A program made the translations under genes and the position numbers. The notes under the pieces are model-generated. The model was not told where the DNA came from. It ran no database searches and worked only from the letters and a program-made list of their open reading frames with translations. From Paenibacillus xylanexedens (lineage in GTDB: Bacteria > Bacillota > Bacilli > Paenibacillales > Paenibacillaceae), in NCBI RefSeq assembly GCF_007680605.1, contig NZ_VEIO01000001.1:1488001-1552000 (forward strand): DNA of 64,000 nucleotides, read 5' to 3'. Below, piece by piece: positions 34,829-45,000 of this stretch (positions are counted from its first letter, which is position 1; each line of letters begins with the position of its first letter).

Positions 34829-36514
34829 TTGAGAACAATCAAGAAAAGAAAGATTGGCGGTTTGGCTTTGGCAGGAATGTTGGCGCTTACAGCGGTTCTG
34901 AGCGGATGTAACAGTGGAGCAAGTAAAGAAGCTGCACCGAGCACACCGAGTACTGCACTGGAATTGAAGGACGGGAAGTATGATCCACCCGTAAAGCTTA
35001 CTTATTTGCGTCCTTGGGGACCGGAAATCAAATTCAAATCTGGTGAAGATCAGGACAATAACGTACACACGAAATGGGCGAAAGACAAGCTCGGCATTGA
35101 ACTGAAAAATCAATGGGTGTCACCATCCACAAACAACGCGTTTGAAACGAAGTTGCGCCTGTCTCTGGCTTCCAATGCAGAAATGCCGGACATTATCTCG
35201 TATCGCGGCGATTTCAATCTGGCACGCGAGTTGATTGAAACGGGCAAGTTCGTGGATGCTGGTGAATTGTTTGATCAATATGCAAGTGATACTTGGAAAG
35301 CTGCCGTAAATGAAGATCCTTCCGTGTGGTATCCGTACATGCAGGATGGTAAACGGATTGGTATTCCGATTCTGGATTACTCCTATAATAGCGATCCAGT
35401 GATGTGGATTCGCGAGGATTGGATGAAGAAATTCAATTTGAAAGCACCTGAAACGCTGGCTGATCTTGAAGTCATTATGGAAACGTTTACGAATAAAGAC
35501 CCGGACGGCAATGGTAAAAAAGATACCTACGGTCTGACCATCGGATTCAAAAACTGGCTCAGCACATGGATGTCTGATGCTGGTTGGGTCTTCGGAGCCT
35601 ACGGCACGATGCCAAATCAGTGGAATCTGAACGCAGAAGGCAAACTGGAGTACGGTTCTGTAAATCCTGGTGCAAAACAAGCTTTGGCAACACTGGCTGA
35701 CTGGATGAAAAAAGGATACATTCCAGAAGAAGCCGGGGTATATGATGAAACCAAAGCAGCAGAAGAGTTTACGGCAGGTAAAGCAGGCATTGTTGTCGGG
35801 CCTCACTGGATGCCGTCATGGCCGCTCGAAGATGTGAAGAAAAACAATCCGGAAGCGGACTACAAAGCTTACCCGATTCCATCTGGACCTGATGGCAAGG
35901 CAGGCAGACGCGGTACCGCGAACGATAACGGTGTAATTCTGATTAACAAAGATATGAAGAACCCGGAAGTCTTTTTCACATATCAAAACTATCTCTTTGA
36001 TCACTATGCCAATCCGAAAGCAGGAGATGAATTCGAACACGGCTTTGCTGAAGGATATGACTGGGCAATGAAAGACGGCAAAGTAACAACGGATGCTAGT
36101 GTGACAGGCGGTTATGCGCCTGAGAAATACACATTAACGTTTGATGGTGCACGTATCCCGAGTCTGAACATGGCTACGCTTGCGAAATTCGCTAACGGTG
36201 AAGAAGCAACAACGCCTTTCGAGAAAAAACTTAAATCTGGTGTACCGGAAGCAATGGTGGAAGCGGCCAAGATTGTTCAGGATCAAAAAGATATCGCATT
36301 AAAACAGATGTTCACAGGTGCGCCGACGATGTCAATGCAAATGAATAACGACATCTTAACCAAAATGGAGAAGGACCTGTTCTCGCAAATCATCTATGGC
36401 AAAGCTTCGATCGATGCTTTTGATACGTTTGTAGAAAAGTGGAATTCTTCCGGTGGAGAACAAAATACGAAGGAAGTTAATGAGTGGTACCAATCCGTCA
36501 CTAGCGGCAAGTAA
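34829..36514 (+). CDS. ABC importer solute-binding lipoprotein, LipO-like
   Basis: A 561-residue binding lipoprotein with Cys27 in VLSGC and a Ser/Thr/Pro tether. The family-1 domain begins VKLTYLRPWGP and includes RLSLASNAEMPDIISYRG, NKDPDGNGKKDTYGLTIG and a C-terminal FDTFVEKWNSSGGEQN. The TTG at 34829 is supported by AGGGGGA at 34814-34820; the ATG at 34781 is in frame but has no signal. Its permeases are at 40139 and 41108, with the kinase and regulator genes between on the minus strand. A bidirectional terminator follows. The large GH16-SLH enzyme behind the permeases suggests a beta-1,3-glucan-derived substrate, by inference. Confidence 0.92.
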   Translation: MRTIKKRKIGGLALAGMLALTAVLSGCNSGASKEAAPSTPSTALELKDGKYDPPVKLTYLRPWGPEIKFKSGEDQDNNVHTKWAKDKLGIELKNQWVSPSTNNAFETKLRLSLASNAEMPDIISYRGDFNLARELIETGKFVDAGELFDQYASDTWKAAVNEDPSVWYPYMQDGKRIGIPILDYSYNSDPVMWIREDWMKKFNLKAPETLADLEVIMETFTNKDPDGNGKKDTYGLTIGFKNWLSTWMSDAGWVFGAYGTMPNQWNLNAEGKLEYGSVNPGAKQALATLADWMKKGYIPEEAGVYDETKAAEEFTAGKAGIVVGPHWMPSWPLEDVKKNNPEADYKAYPIPSGPDGKAGRRGTANDNGVILINKDMKNPEVFFTYQNYLFDHYANPKAGDEFEHGFAEGYDWAMKDGKVTTDASVTGGYAPEKYTLTFDGARIPSLNMATLAKFANGEEATTPFEKKLKSGVPEAMVEAAKIVQDQKDIALKQMFTGAPTMSMQMNNDILTKMEKDLFSQIIYGKASIDAFDTFVEKWNSSGGEQNTKEVNEWYQSVTSGK

Positions 36515-36591
36515 GTACGAGCGAAGTAACATGATCTTGTCCGTTATTTCATTCTAACCAAATTGCTAAAGCAGGTGGAAAAGTACAAATA

Positions 36592-36627
36592 AAAGGCCTT
36601 GCTGGAAATCATTCCAGCAAGGCCTTT
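36592..36627. terminator. Strong bidirectional terminator
   Basis: A 16-bp perfect stem (36592-36607 with 36612-36627) and a 4-base loop, with A and T runs on either side. It serves the converging binding-protein (plus) and response-regulator (minus) genes. Confidence 0.9.
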
Positions 36628-36632
36628 ATGCT

Positions 36633-38273
36633 TCAAACCGGCAGATTCTCTCTATATTCCTGCGGTGTCAGATCGTAAAACTTTTTAAATACCCGAATAA
36701 AATAGGCCGTGTTGTTGTAGCCGACAAGCTCCGCAATTTCGAATACCTTGGCGCTTGATGACCTTAAATAATAAGCCGCTTTTTCCATCCGTAAACGATA
36801 GACATAAGCTGTCAGCGCTTCTCCAGTCTCTGCCTTATACACTTTGGAAAGATACACAGGATGCAGGTGGACATGTTCGGCAATAGCCGGTAAAGAAACA
36901 TCGGAAGCCAGATGCAGGTCCACAAAGCTTTTGACACTGCGAACGATAGTGCTGTGATTGTCCTTAAGCTCCTGTTCTGCGTCTTCACTGATGGAATGCA
37001 GGGTGCGGATCGACCAGTCTTTCAACTGCTGGGCGGTAGCAAAGCTTGGAGCCTGGAAGTATTTATACGTTTCGGCAGGCAGGACAGAAGAGATCTGTTT
37101 TCCGTTCTTGTGGATGATGTAAGCAAAGGCCCCTGCCAAAGCATGATAAACCTCAATCGTTGTTTCTGCGATATCGTGATGCTGCGCCGATTCGAGCAAT
37201 TCCTCGAAAATGATCTCAATCTTCTGCTCCACATCGTCAAAGCGACCGGCTTCGAGAAGGCTAATTAAGGTCGGTGGCTTGTACAGAGACCGGATGGCAG
37301 GGAGGGGATGTACATCCTTATCATCTGATGCCGTAATAAACAAACCTTGAGCATGTCCCATACGCTTCCGCATGGATCTGACGGCACTCTCATAAATCTC
37401 TCCAATCTCATTAGGGAACTTGCCCCAGTGAGAGACTGCGATGGAAATAGCCCCTTTTAAATATAACTGAACGTTTGTCTGAATTTGGGCTGCATAATGT
37501 TCCAGCAACGCTTGAGGTTTCTCCTCTTTGCTCACACTATGTATGCCGCTTTTTTTGACACTAACCAGCACAACCAGATAATCATGGACATCCCGCGTAT
37601 GCCACATATGAAAATGGTGCTGCGTCACCTCGCTAATAATGTTGCTAATGGCGTACTGCATCAGGGAAAGATCATTGTCAGCCATCTCGGATAGATGCTC
37701 TTCCATCCGAATGACCAGCATGCCCAGTTCCTCGCCAACCGAATAGGGCAGATTCAGTAATTCCAGCTTGTCCGCGAGTGCGGAGGGAGAATAGGTTTTG
37801 CCTGTCAGCAATTCATGGAGCATTGTAGATTGCAACAACGGCAAGTTATCCTGGAATGCATGTAAGGCACGTTGATAGGAGGCGGCAGCTTCCCATTTTT
37901 GCTTGATCCGGTCAACAAGCCGCTGTACGGTTTCGATTAGATCCTCATCACTTACAGGCTTCAACAAATAATCAAAGCTTTCCTGAGCCATCGCTTGTTT
38001 GGCATATTCGAAGTCGGCAAACCCCGAGAGTAAAATGGTCTGCACATGTGACCATTTTTCGTGAATTGCCGTGATCAACTCAATACCGGACATCTCCGGC
38101 ATGCGAATATCAGTGATGACGATATCAATATCATGATTCTCCATAATTTCCAGTGCTACGGCACCTGACAAGGCTTCGTGTACAGTGCCGATCCCGCAGC
38201 TTTCCCACGGAATGGTTTCCGCCAGCGTTTCTACAACCGAACGTTCATCATCAACTAACAAAATTTGTAACAT
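36633..38273 (-). CDS. Response regulator, YesN type, AraC HTH output
   Basis: A 546-residue regulator. The receiver (1-120) begins MLQILLVDDE with phosphoacceptor Asp55 in VITDIRMPE and the conserved Lys in YLLKPVSDEDL. A linker region follows, then the C-terminal AraC helix-turn-helix pair (about 445-546: SLPAIAEHVHLHPVYLSKVYK, FEIAELVGYNNTAYFIRVFKK). The start is read as ATG at 38273 because GAGTAGGTGA lies just before it; a GTG at 38282, immediately after the kinase stop, is the alternative. It is in one minus-strand unit with the kinase gene. The system it controls is the flanking binding protein, permeases and possibly the SLH enzyme. Confidence 0.9.
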   Translation of the reverse strand: MLQILLVDDERSVVETLAETIPWESCGIGTVHEALSGAVALEIMENHDIDIVITDIRMPEMSGIELITAIHEKWSHVQTILLSGFADFEYAKQAMAQESFDYLLKPVSDEDLIETVQRLVDRIKQKWEAAASYQRALHAFQDNLPLLQSTMLHELLTGKTYSPSALADKLELLNLPYSVGEELGMLVIRMEEHLSEMADNDLSLMQYAISNIISEVTQHHFHMWHTRDVHDYLVVLVSVKKSGIHSVSKEEKPQALLEHYAAQIQTNVQLYLKGAISIAVSHWGKFPNEIGEIYESAVRSMRKRMGHAQGLFITASDDKDVHPLPAIRSLYKPPTLISLLEAGRFDDVEQKIEIIFEELLESAQHHDIAETTIEVYHALAGAFAYIIHKNGKQISSVLPAETYKYFQAPSFATAQQLKDWSIRTLHSISEDAEQELKDNHSTIVRSVKSFVDLHLASDVSLPAIAEHVHLHPVYLSKVYKAETGEALTAYVYRLRMEKAAYYLRSSSAKVFEIAELVGYNNTAYFIRVFKKFYDLTPQEYRENLPV

Positions 38274-38282
38274 GTACTTCAC

Positions 38283-39992
38283 CTACTCATTGATATTGTT
38301 GTACCATGTAATACTTACTTTAACGCCTCCGCCAGACGTATGTTCATAGCTTAGACCCGCATCTTCACCATACAAAAAAGACAAACGCTGATGAACATTC
38401 CAGGTTCCGCATCCCATGTTGCCATCGAGCGGTTTGTTCAGATTATCGACCAACTCTTGCATCTGAGTCTCCGTCATACCCAGCCCGCTGTCCTCGACGG
38501 TGATCGTACACATTTCATCCGTATGATAGCCTGTTATGTTGATATGACCGTCTTCGGTACGAGGTTCAATGCCATGGATGATAGCGTTCTCAACGATGGG
38601 TTGTAAACTTAAACGAGGTAACGTTTTATGCGACATATCGTCCGGTACGTCGATGGTAAAATGCATGCGTTCCAGCCGGAGTGCCTGGATTTCCAAGTAA
38701 TTTTTCACCATGTTCAACTCTTCTTTGATGGTGGCCTGATCATTCTCGGATCTGGTGATGTATCGATAATACTCGCCTAAATTAAGGGCCATCGCCACAA
38801 CGGCTTTCTCATTTTTCATCCTTGCCATATTTTTGATGTAGAAGAGGCAATTGTAAAGGAAGTGCGGATTAATTTGCGATTGTAGCTGCTTCAACGTTGC
38901 TTCACGTCTTCGGAGTTGCTCTTCGTATACGTTCTCAATCAACTCCTGAATTCGCTGCGCCATGATGTTAAATCGTGCAAACAATAAACTGAATTCATTA
39001 CGAGATGAATGTTGTAACCGAACGGAAAAATCTCCAGTAGACAAACGGTTCGTTCCCTTCACGAGCTGAAGCAAAGGAAGCTGCACACTACGATACAGCA
39101 CATACAACACAACAACACTCATGGCAATCAGAACGGCGATTGAAGCGTAAAAAAGATTGCGGCTATTTGTGATCGGGCCCAAAATTTGCTGCATAGGCAC
39201 GTAGTCAACATAGTACCATCCCAGACTTCCTGACTGGATGTACGACACATAGTATTCTGTGCGGTCAAGCGTCGTGGTGAATCCACCTTTCCCTTGTAAA
39301 GGCATCTCTTTCAGCTTGGACTGAATCTCAGTCAATGTGCCATTTCCACTGCTGTTGCTAATTAAGCCAAACTCGGGATGAAACATAAAAGGGTCACCTT
39401 TGTTATTCAATTTGTTCTGATTCAGCATACGGATCAAATGATGAACCGGAAAGCTGATCTTTGTAATCAGTCTGGACTTCCCGGGAGTGACCATTGCTGA
39501 CGTTGGATCTGTTGTGTACCACTCAAATTGATTATGTTTATATGCCCATGATTTTGAAAGCGGCTTGGAAAATTCATCCTCCGAATACGGGATATAAGCA
39601 TAATAATCCGTGGAAATGACTTTTTGCAACCTTGGAAAATAAAGTGTAATGGTCGAATGCCATTTGCTGGCTGCATTATACAGATTCATTTTTTCGAGAA
39701 TGGCACTTCCAACTTTGACACGTTCATAAGGTACGTCTTTGTAATCCGGCCGCTGATATTCCTGAATACTCGAATCTTGTCCGATGGACATTCCATAGAG
39801 AGATAACTGGTAAATGTTGGATTCTACAGAGTCGGCAAAAGTGGATAAATGATTCATGGTATTGTTCTGAATTTCGTGTTCGATCACACGTACACTTTCG
39901 CGGTTTGAATAGGTGTACAGAAACAAAACCAGAACAAGCAATGCTACAAACAACAGTGTAATTTTGGTAAAGACATTCAGGCGAGCGAACAA
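38283..39992 (-). CDS. Sensor histidine kinase, YesM type
   Basis: A 569-residue kinase. First membrane segment about 9-28, extracellular region about 30-280, second membrane segment about 281-300, HAMP linker about 301-355 and the NPHFLYN motif with His377. The ATPase part has LQPIVENAIIHG and VEDSGLGM, both intact. The start is a TTG at 39992, supported by GAGGAGG eight bases upstream on the minus strand. The start of its partner regulator abuts its TAG. It is divergent from the permease at 40139, so one 150-base region controls both directions. Confidence 0.9.
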   Translation of the reverse strand: MFARLNVFTKITLLFVALLVLVLFLYTYSNRESVRVIEHEIQNNTMNHLSTFADSVESNIYQLSLYGMSIGQDSSIQEYQRPDYKDVPYERVKVGSAILEKMNLYNAASKWHSTITLYFPRLQKVISTDYYAYIPYSEDEFSKPLSKSWAYKHNQFEWYTTDPTSAMVTPGKSRLITKISFPVHHLIRMLNQNKLNNKGDPFMFHPEFGLISNSSGNGTLTEIQSKLKEMPLQGKGGFTTTLDRTEYYVSYIQSGSLGWYYVDYVPMQQILGPITNSRNLFYASIAVLIAMSVVVLYVLYRSVQLPLLQLVKGTNRLSTGDFSVRLQHSSRNEFSLLFARFNIMAQRIQELIENVYEEQLRRREATLKQLQSQINPHFLYNCLFYIKNMARMKNEKAVVAMALNLGEYYRYITRSENDQATIKEELNMVKNYLEIQALRLERMHFTIDVPDDMSHKTLPRLSLQPIVENAIIHGIEPRTEDGHINITGYHTDEMCTITVEDSGLGMTETQMQELVDNLNKPLDGNMGCGTWNVHQRLSFLYGEDAGLSYEHTSGGGVKVSITWYNNINE

Positions 39993-40031
39993 TGCGGGGC
40001 CTCCTCAACTCATTAAAATATTGTTATCGTT

Positions 40032-40044
40032 GTTGCAATATTAG
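40032..40044. promoter_or_regulatory. Shared 13-base motif, copy 2
   Basis: GTTGCAATATTAG in the region between the divergent kinase (start 39992) and permease (start 40139) genes, identical to 34741-34753. A TATAAT hexamer at 40070-40075 lies downstream towards the permease gene. Confidence 0.45.
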
Positions 40045-40138
40045 GATATAGATTGCTAATAACCGTTGCTATAATTTTAATATACAAGTTCATATCCACT
40101 TGTAAAATACAAATTTTTAGAACATGGGGGATGTAGGG

Positions 40139-41089
40139 GTGAAGGAACATACGTTAGAAACGCCTCGCAAGGGGCGTGCCATCAAGGCAAGACAGCGCTG
40201 GAACATGCAACGGAATTGGTCCTTGCATTTGATGCTCGTACCAGCGGTTTTGCTGGCAATTGTATTTCAGTACATACCAATGGGCGGGATTGTGATTGCT
40301 TTCCAGGATTTTAAACCGTACCTCGGATTTACCGAATCCAAATGGGTAGGTTGGGATAATTTTAAGTATTTATTTTTATACCCGGATGTAGGCCAGGTCA
40401 TCTGGAATACACTGGTGATTGCATTTTTCAAAATTATCGCGGGGTTAGTTGCTCCATTTCTGTTCGCGATTTTGTTGAACGAAGTTCGTTTAAATGCCTT
40501 TAAAAGGGTTAGTCAAACACTCGTATATCTGCCGCACTTTCTATCATGGGTAATCCTGGGCGGAATATTGCTTGATATTCTTTCACCGCAGGGCGGCATG
40601 GTGAACAAACTGGTGGTTGCACTGGGGGGAGATCCGATCTTTTTCCTGGGGGATGGAACATGGTTTCGGATAACACTGATTGTTAGTGATGTATGGAAAG
40701 AGTTTGGCTTCGGCACGATTGTATTCCTGGCTTCTCTGTCCGGTATTAACCCTGCACTGTACGAAGCGGCGGAGGTGGACGGCGCCAACCGTTTCAAACA
40801 AACGTTGCACATCACGATTCCTGCCCTGATGCCGATTACGATCGTACTCATGACACTCTCCATCGGAAACATTTTGAATGCAGGATTCGATCAGGTATTC
40901 AACCTGTACAATCCGCTCGTTTATGACAAAGGTGATATCATCGATACCTTCGTATACCGTCTTGGTATCTTGAACGGCAAAATGAGTTTCGCAACGGCTG
41001 TAGGATTGTTCAAATCGGTCGTGGCAACCATTCTGATCGTTATCTCATATCGCATGGCTTACAAATTGGCGAATTACCGCGTGTTTTAG
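40139..41089 (+). CDS. ABC importer permease, LplB-like
   Basis: A 316-residue permease. A basic cytoplasmic N-terminus (TPRKGRAIKARQRWN) is followed by six membrane segments and the EAA loop LYEAAEVDGANRFKQTLHITIP. I prefer GTG at 40139 because a GGGGG run lies 8 bases upstream; an in-frame ATG at 40124 has no visible ribosome binding site. It is the first gene after the divergent control region and precedes its LplC-like partner by 18 bases. The matching binding protein is at 34829. Confidence 0.9.
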   Translation: MKEHTLETPRKGRAIKARQRWNMQRNWSLHLMLVPAVLLAIVFQYIPMGGIVIAFQDFKPYLGFTESKWVGWDNFKYLFLYPDVGQVIWNTLVIAFFKIIAGLVAPFLFAILLNEVRLNAFKRVSQTLVYLPHFLSWVILGGILLDILSPQGGMVNKLVVALGGDPIFFLGDGTWFRITLIVSDVWKEFGFGTIVFLASLSGINPALYEAAEVDGANRFKQTLHITIPALMPITIVLMTLSIGNILNAGFDQVFNLYNPLVYDKGDIIDTFVYRLGILNGKMSFATAVGLFKSVVATILIVISYRMAYKLANYRVF

Positions 41090-41107
41090 TAGAGAGGAGA
41101 AAAGGGC

Positions 41108-41986
41108 TTGTATTACAAAACAAAAGGCTATCGAATATTCAGCGTTGCAAACTATATTTTTCTGGGCGTATTATCACTGCTTTGCATTCTGCCTATCATT
41201 CATATTTTGGCCGTTTCGTTCAGCAGCATGGCACCGGCTTCAGCCAATCTGGTCGGCTTCTGGCCGATTGGCTTTACGACAGATGCCTATGTCAAAACGT
41301 TCGGCAATTCAAATTTCATTAATTCCTTGTTAGTTTCGGTTAAACGAACAGTCATTGCAACGGTGATCGGTATGGTGATTATGTTACTTACCGCATTCCC
41401 GCTGTCGAAGGAAGATCTCAATTTCAAAGGCCGCTCGATCTACACATGGTTCTTTGTATTTACGATTTTGTTCAGCGGAGGTTTGATTCCGAGTTATATT
41501 CTGATCCAAAAGCTGGGTTTGATGGATACGATCTGGGCACTGGTGCTTCCAGGCGCACTGTCCGTGTGGAATGTCATTCTGATGATGAACTTCTTCCGCG
41601 GTCTGCCTAAAGAGCTGGAGGAAGCGGCTTATCTGGATGGAGCAGGTCACATTAAAACGCTGGCGCTTGTATATATACCGCTGTCCATGCCAGCGATTGC
41701 AACCTTGTCCTTGTTTACCATGGTAGGTCAGTGGAACTCTTGGTTCGACGGCATGATCTATATGTCCGATGTCAAAAATTACCCGCTGGCTTCCTTGCTA
41801 CAAACCATTATCGTGCAGCAAGACCTCAGTAAAATCAACGTGGACCCATCCATGCTGGAGAATGTTTCCCAGCGTACGGTTCGCGCTGCACAGATTTTCA
41901 TCGGGGCATTGCCGATTTTGGTCATATATCCATTCTTGCAACGCTTTTTCGTTAAAGGTATCGTCATTGGGGCAGTAAAAGAGTAG
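41108..41986 (+). CDS. ABC importer permease, LplC-like
   Basis: A 292-residue permease with six membrane segments and EAA loop LEEAAYLDGAGHIKTLALVYIP, ending FLQRFFVKGIVIGAVKE. The TTG start at 41108 follows GAGGAGAAAAGGG. It pairs with the permease just upstream. The SLH-GH16 gene begins 42 bases after its stop with no terminator between, so enzyme and transporter may be co-transcribed. Confidence 0.92.
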   Translation: MYYKTKGYRIFSVANYIFLGVLSLLCILPIIHILAVSFSSMAPASANLVGFWPIGFTTDAYVKTFGNSNFINSLLVSVKRTVIATVIGMVIMLLTAFPLSKEDLNFKGRSIYTWFFVFTILFSGGLIPSYILIQKLGLMDTIWALVLPGALSVWNVILMMNFFRGLPKELEEAAYLDGAGHIKTLALVYIPLSMPAIATLSLFTMVGQWNSWFDGMIYMSDVKNYPLASLLQTIIVQQDLSKINVDPSMLENVSQRTVRAAQIFIGALPILVIYPFLQRFFVKGIVIGAVKE

Positions 41987-42028
41987 TACTGCCCTGCAAG
42001 TGAGCACACATTCTAGGGAGGAATATGA

Positions 42029-45000
42029 GTGAAAAAAGGGTTGGCTTGTCTCGTAGCAGGAAGCATGATCGTTTCACTAGCGGCTCCGGCAGTAGTCGGG
42101 GCAGAACAGATGAAGCAACAAACGGTAACGGAGCAGGGGCAGGGGCAGGCGTCAAGCCTGCTTCCGGCGCCGTACAAAGATTTGCAGGGACATTGGGCTA
42201 AAAAAGCAGTGATGCGTATGCAGGATATGGCGCTGACCAAAGGTTATGCGGATGGCACATTCAGACCGAGTGAACGCATCAGCCGTGCCGAATTTGTTGT
42301 GATGCTTGATCGGGTTTTCGGATTCGCAGGAGGCTCAGGAGCAGCATCATACACAGATGTTAGTGATAAAGACTGGTACTATGATGCGATCACACGGGCA
42401 ATTGGATCTGGCATTATTCAGGGTACCGATGCAACACATCTGTCTCCCCAGCTCCCGATTACCCGGCAGGATGCTGTCGTGATGGCAGATCGTGCGTTTC
42501 AGTTATCCACAGGCAGTGAGAATAAAGGGCCTGGTTCAACATTTAAAGACGAAAAAGATGTAGCTGACTATGCAAGAAATGCGATGAACTACTTCGTAAA
42601 CAACAAAATTGTAAACGGATACAATGGGAAACTAACACCTGAATCCAATATTACGAGAGCAGAAGCTGCTACGATCATGTCTACGTTGATAGCAGATATT
42701 CATAGCAAACCCGGCACCTACGAATCCAATGTAGACGGGAATCTGATCGTTCGCTCAACCGATGTGACGTTGAAAAACACAACGGTCAACGGCAACTTGC
42801 TCCTTACAGAAGCTATTGGGGAGGGTACAGTGACACTCGACGGAGTAACCGTAACTGGAAGTGTTGTTGTAAAAGGTGGAGGAAGCCATTCAATCGATAT
42901 TCATAACTCCAAACTAAATCGAGTTGTGGTAGACAAAAGCACAAGTCCGGTACATGTGAAGATGACAGGGACAACTCAAATTGAAAACATGTTTATTGAA
43001 CAAAAGGCTACTGTCGAGTTGTCTGCCGAGAGTACGATTAATACTCTAAAAGTAAACAGTAAAGCCCGTCATACGGTGATTGACGGCAAAGGTAAAATCA
43101 AACTGTTGGACGTAGATGCAGGCAACGTATTACTTAATGGGAAAGCGGTTGCACCAGGACAATACAAGGATAGTATTACGCCTGGGACAGGACAGTCTGA
43201 GCAACCAAACGCTTCTACACCAGGTGCTTCTAACGGCGGCACTGGTTCTGGTTCAGGTGGTGGCGGATCTTCCAATACAGGAGGAACGACACCATCCGTT
43301 CCGGGCACTCCTTCAGGTGAAAAACCGATTCCGGCAACAACGATTCCGGATGAGCAATGGGAAATGGTCTGGAATGATGAATTTAATGCGTCTTCCGTGG
43401 ATGCTTCCAAATGGACCGTTCAGGATACGGAGCTTGTGTACAACAATGAGTTGCAATATTACAGCCCGAATAACACACGTATTGTAAAGGATGGCAACCG
43501 CAATGTATTGCAGATTGAAGCAAAACGGGAGCAGAAGGGTAGCAAAAATTATACTTCCGGCAAACTGATTACGAAAGAGAAGGGCGACTGGACGTACGGA
43601 AAAGTGGTTGTGAGAGCCAAACTTCCCATCCAGCAGGGCATGTGGCCGGCAATCTGGATGATGCCCACGGATGAAGCGCATTATGGAGGATGGCCTGCCT
43701 CCGGTGAGATTGACATCATGGAGTTGATCGGCGGCCAAAACAAAGATCACGAAATCTACAGTACAATCCATTACGATTCAAAGAAACCAGACGGCTCTCA
43801 CGGACATGATCAGGGCAAATTTACATTGCCGCAAGGTGAATCCTTTGCCGATGAATATCATGATTTTCAAGTGGAATGGTTGCCAGGCATGATCCGATTC
43901 TATGTGGATGGCACGTTGCATCATCAGATTAACAACTGGCAGACAACGGCGGCAGGACAGCCGGAAAGCTACACGTTCCCTGCACCGTTTGATCGCCCGT
44001 TCTATCTCATTCTCAACCTTGCGGTTGGCGGAGACTGGCCGGGCTCACCGGACAATGATTTTGTTTCCGAGAAGATGAATGTTGATTTTGTACGCGTGTA
44101 TTCGTATAAAAATATGGATCAATGGCCTGACGTTACTTCCAGTCCGATTGAGCCTGAGAAACAGCGCGAACCGCAAGCGGACGGTAACCAGATTTACAAT
44201 GAACGCTTCAGCAAAGATGCAGATGCAAATGGTGTTCCTGAGGACTGGAAGTTCATTACAAATGCTGGCGGAGAGGGCAAGGTTGAAGTTGTCGATGATC
44301 AGGTGAAAGGCAAAGCTGCTAAAGTAACGATATCCAAGGCAGGAACGGAAACATATTCGGTTCAGCTAACTCAAATGCCGATGTATATCAAGAAAGACAA
44401 AAAGTATAAAGTCGAGTTCGATGCAAAAGCTTCTGCAAACCGGGTTATTCGCTCCAAAGTAACTCAGTTTGAAAAAAGCTGGACGAATTACTCTGAAGAA
44501 AAAGCATTTTCAGTCACAACGGAGTGGCAACCGTATGAATACGAATTCAATATGCGTAATGGTTCCGACAACAATGCACGCTTCGAATTTAATCTGGGAT
44601 TAAACGAAGGCGAAGTTTCGGTAACCAACGTGAGATTGACTGAGATTGGGGAGGCTGATCCACTCCCGGTGGAACGAAAAGCACTCCCGGATGGCAATTA
44701 CGTATTCAATGGTACCTTTGATCAAGGGAAGCAACGGCTCGGCTTCTGGAACATTGAAATGCAGTCCGATGCTGAAGCGCAAGTATCCGTCAATAACTTC
44801 TTGAAATTCCCGATCATGGAGAGACAGCTTGTTGTTGATGTGAAGAAAACGAATGGTCAACCTGAGCAGGTAGCTGTTGTTCAGCCTGGTATGAAGCTGG
44901 AAGGTAATACGACCTACGGGTTCTCGTTTGATGCCAAGGCAGATACGACCGGCGTTATGGATATCGGTTTATCTACCGAGGAGGGCCATAACGTGCAAGT

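Noticed and set aside
43069..43771. Long antisense frames opposite the SLH-GH16 gene
   Set aside because: Shadow frames of a clear GH16 gene; low-complexity Pro/Glu translation arises from the Gly/Ser linker on the other strand.
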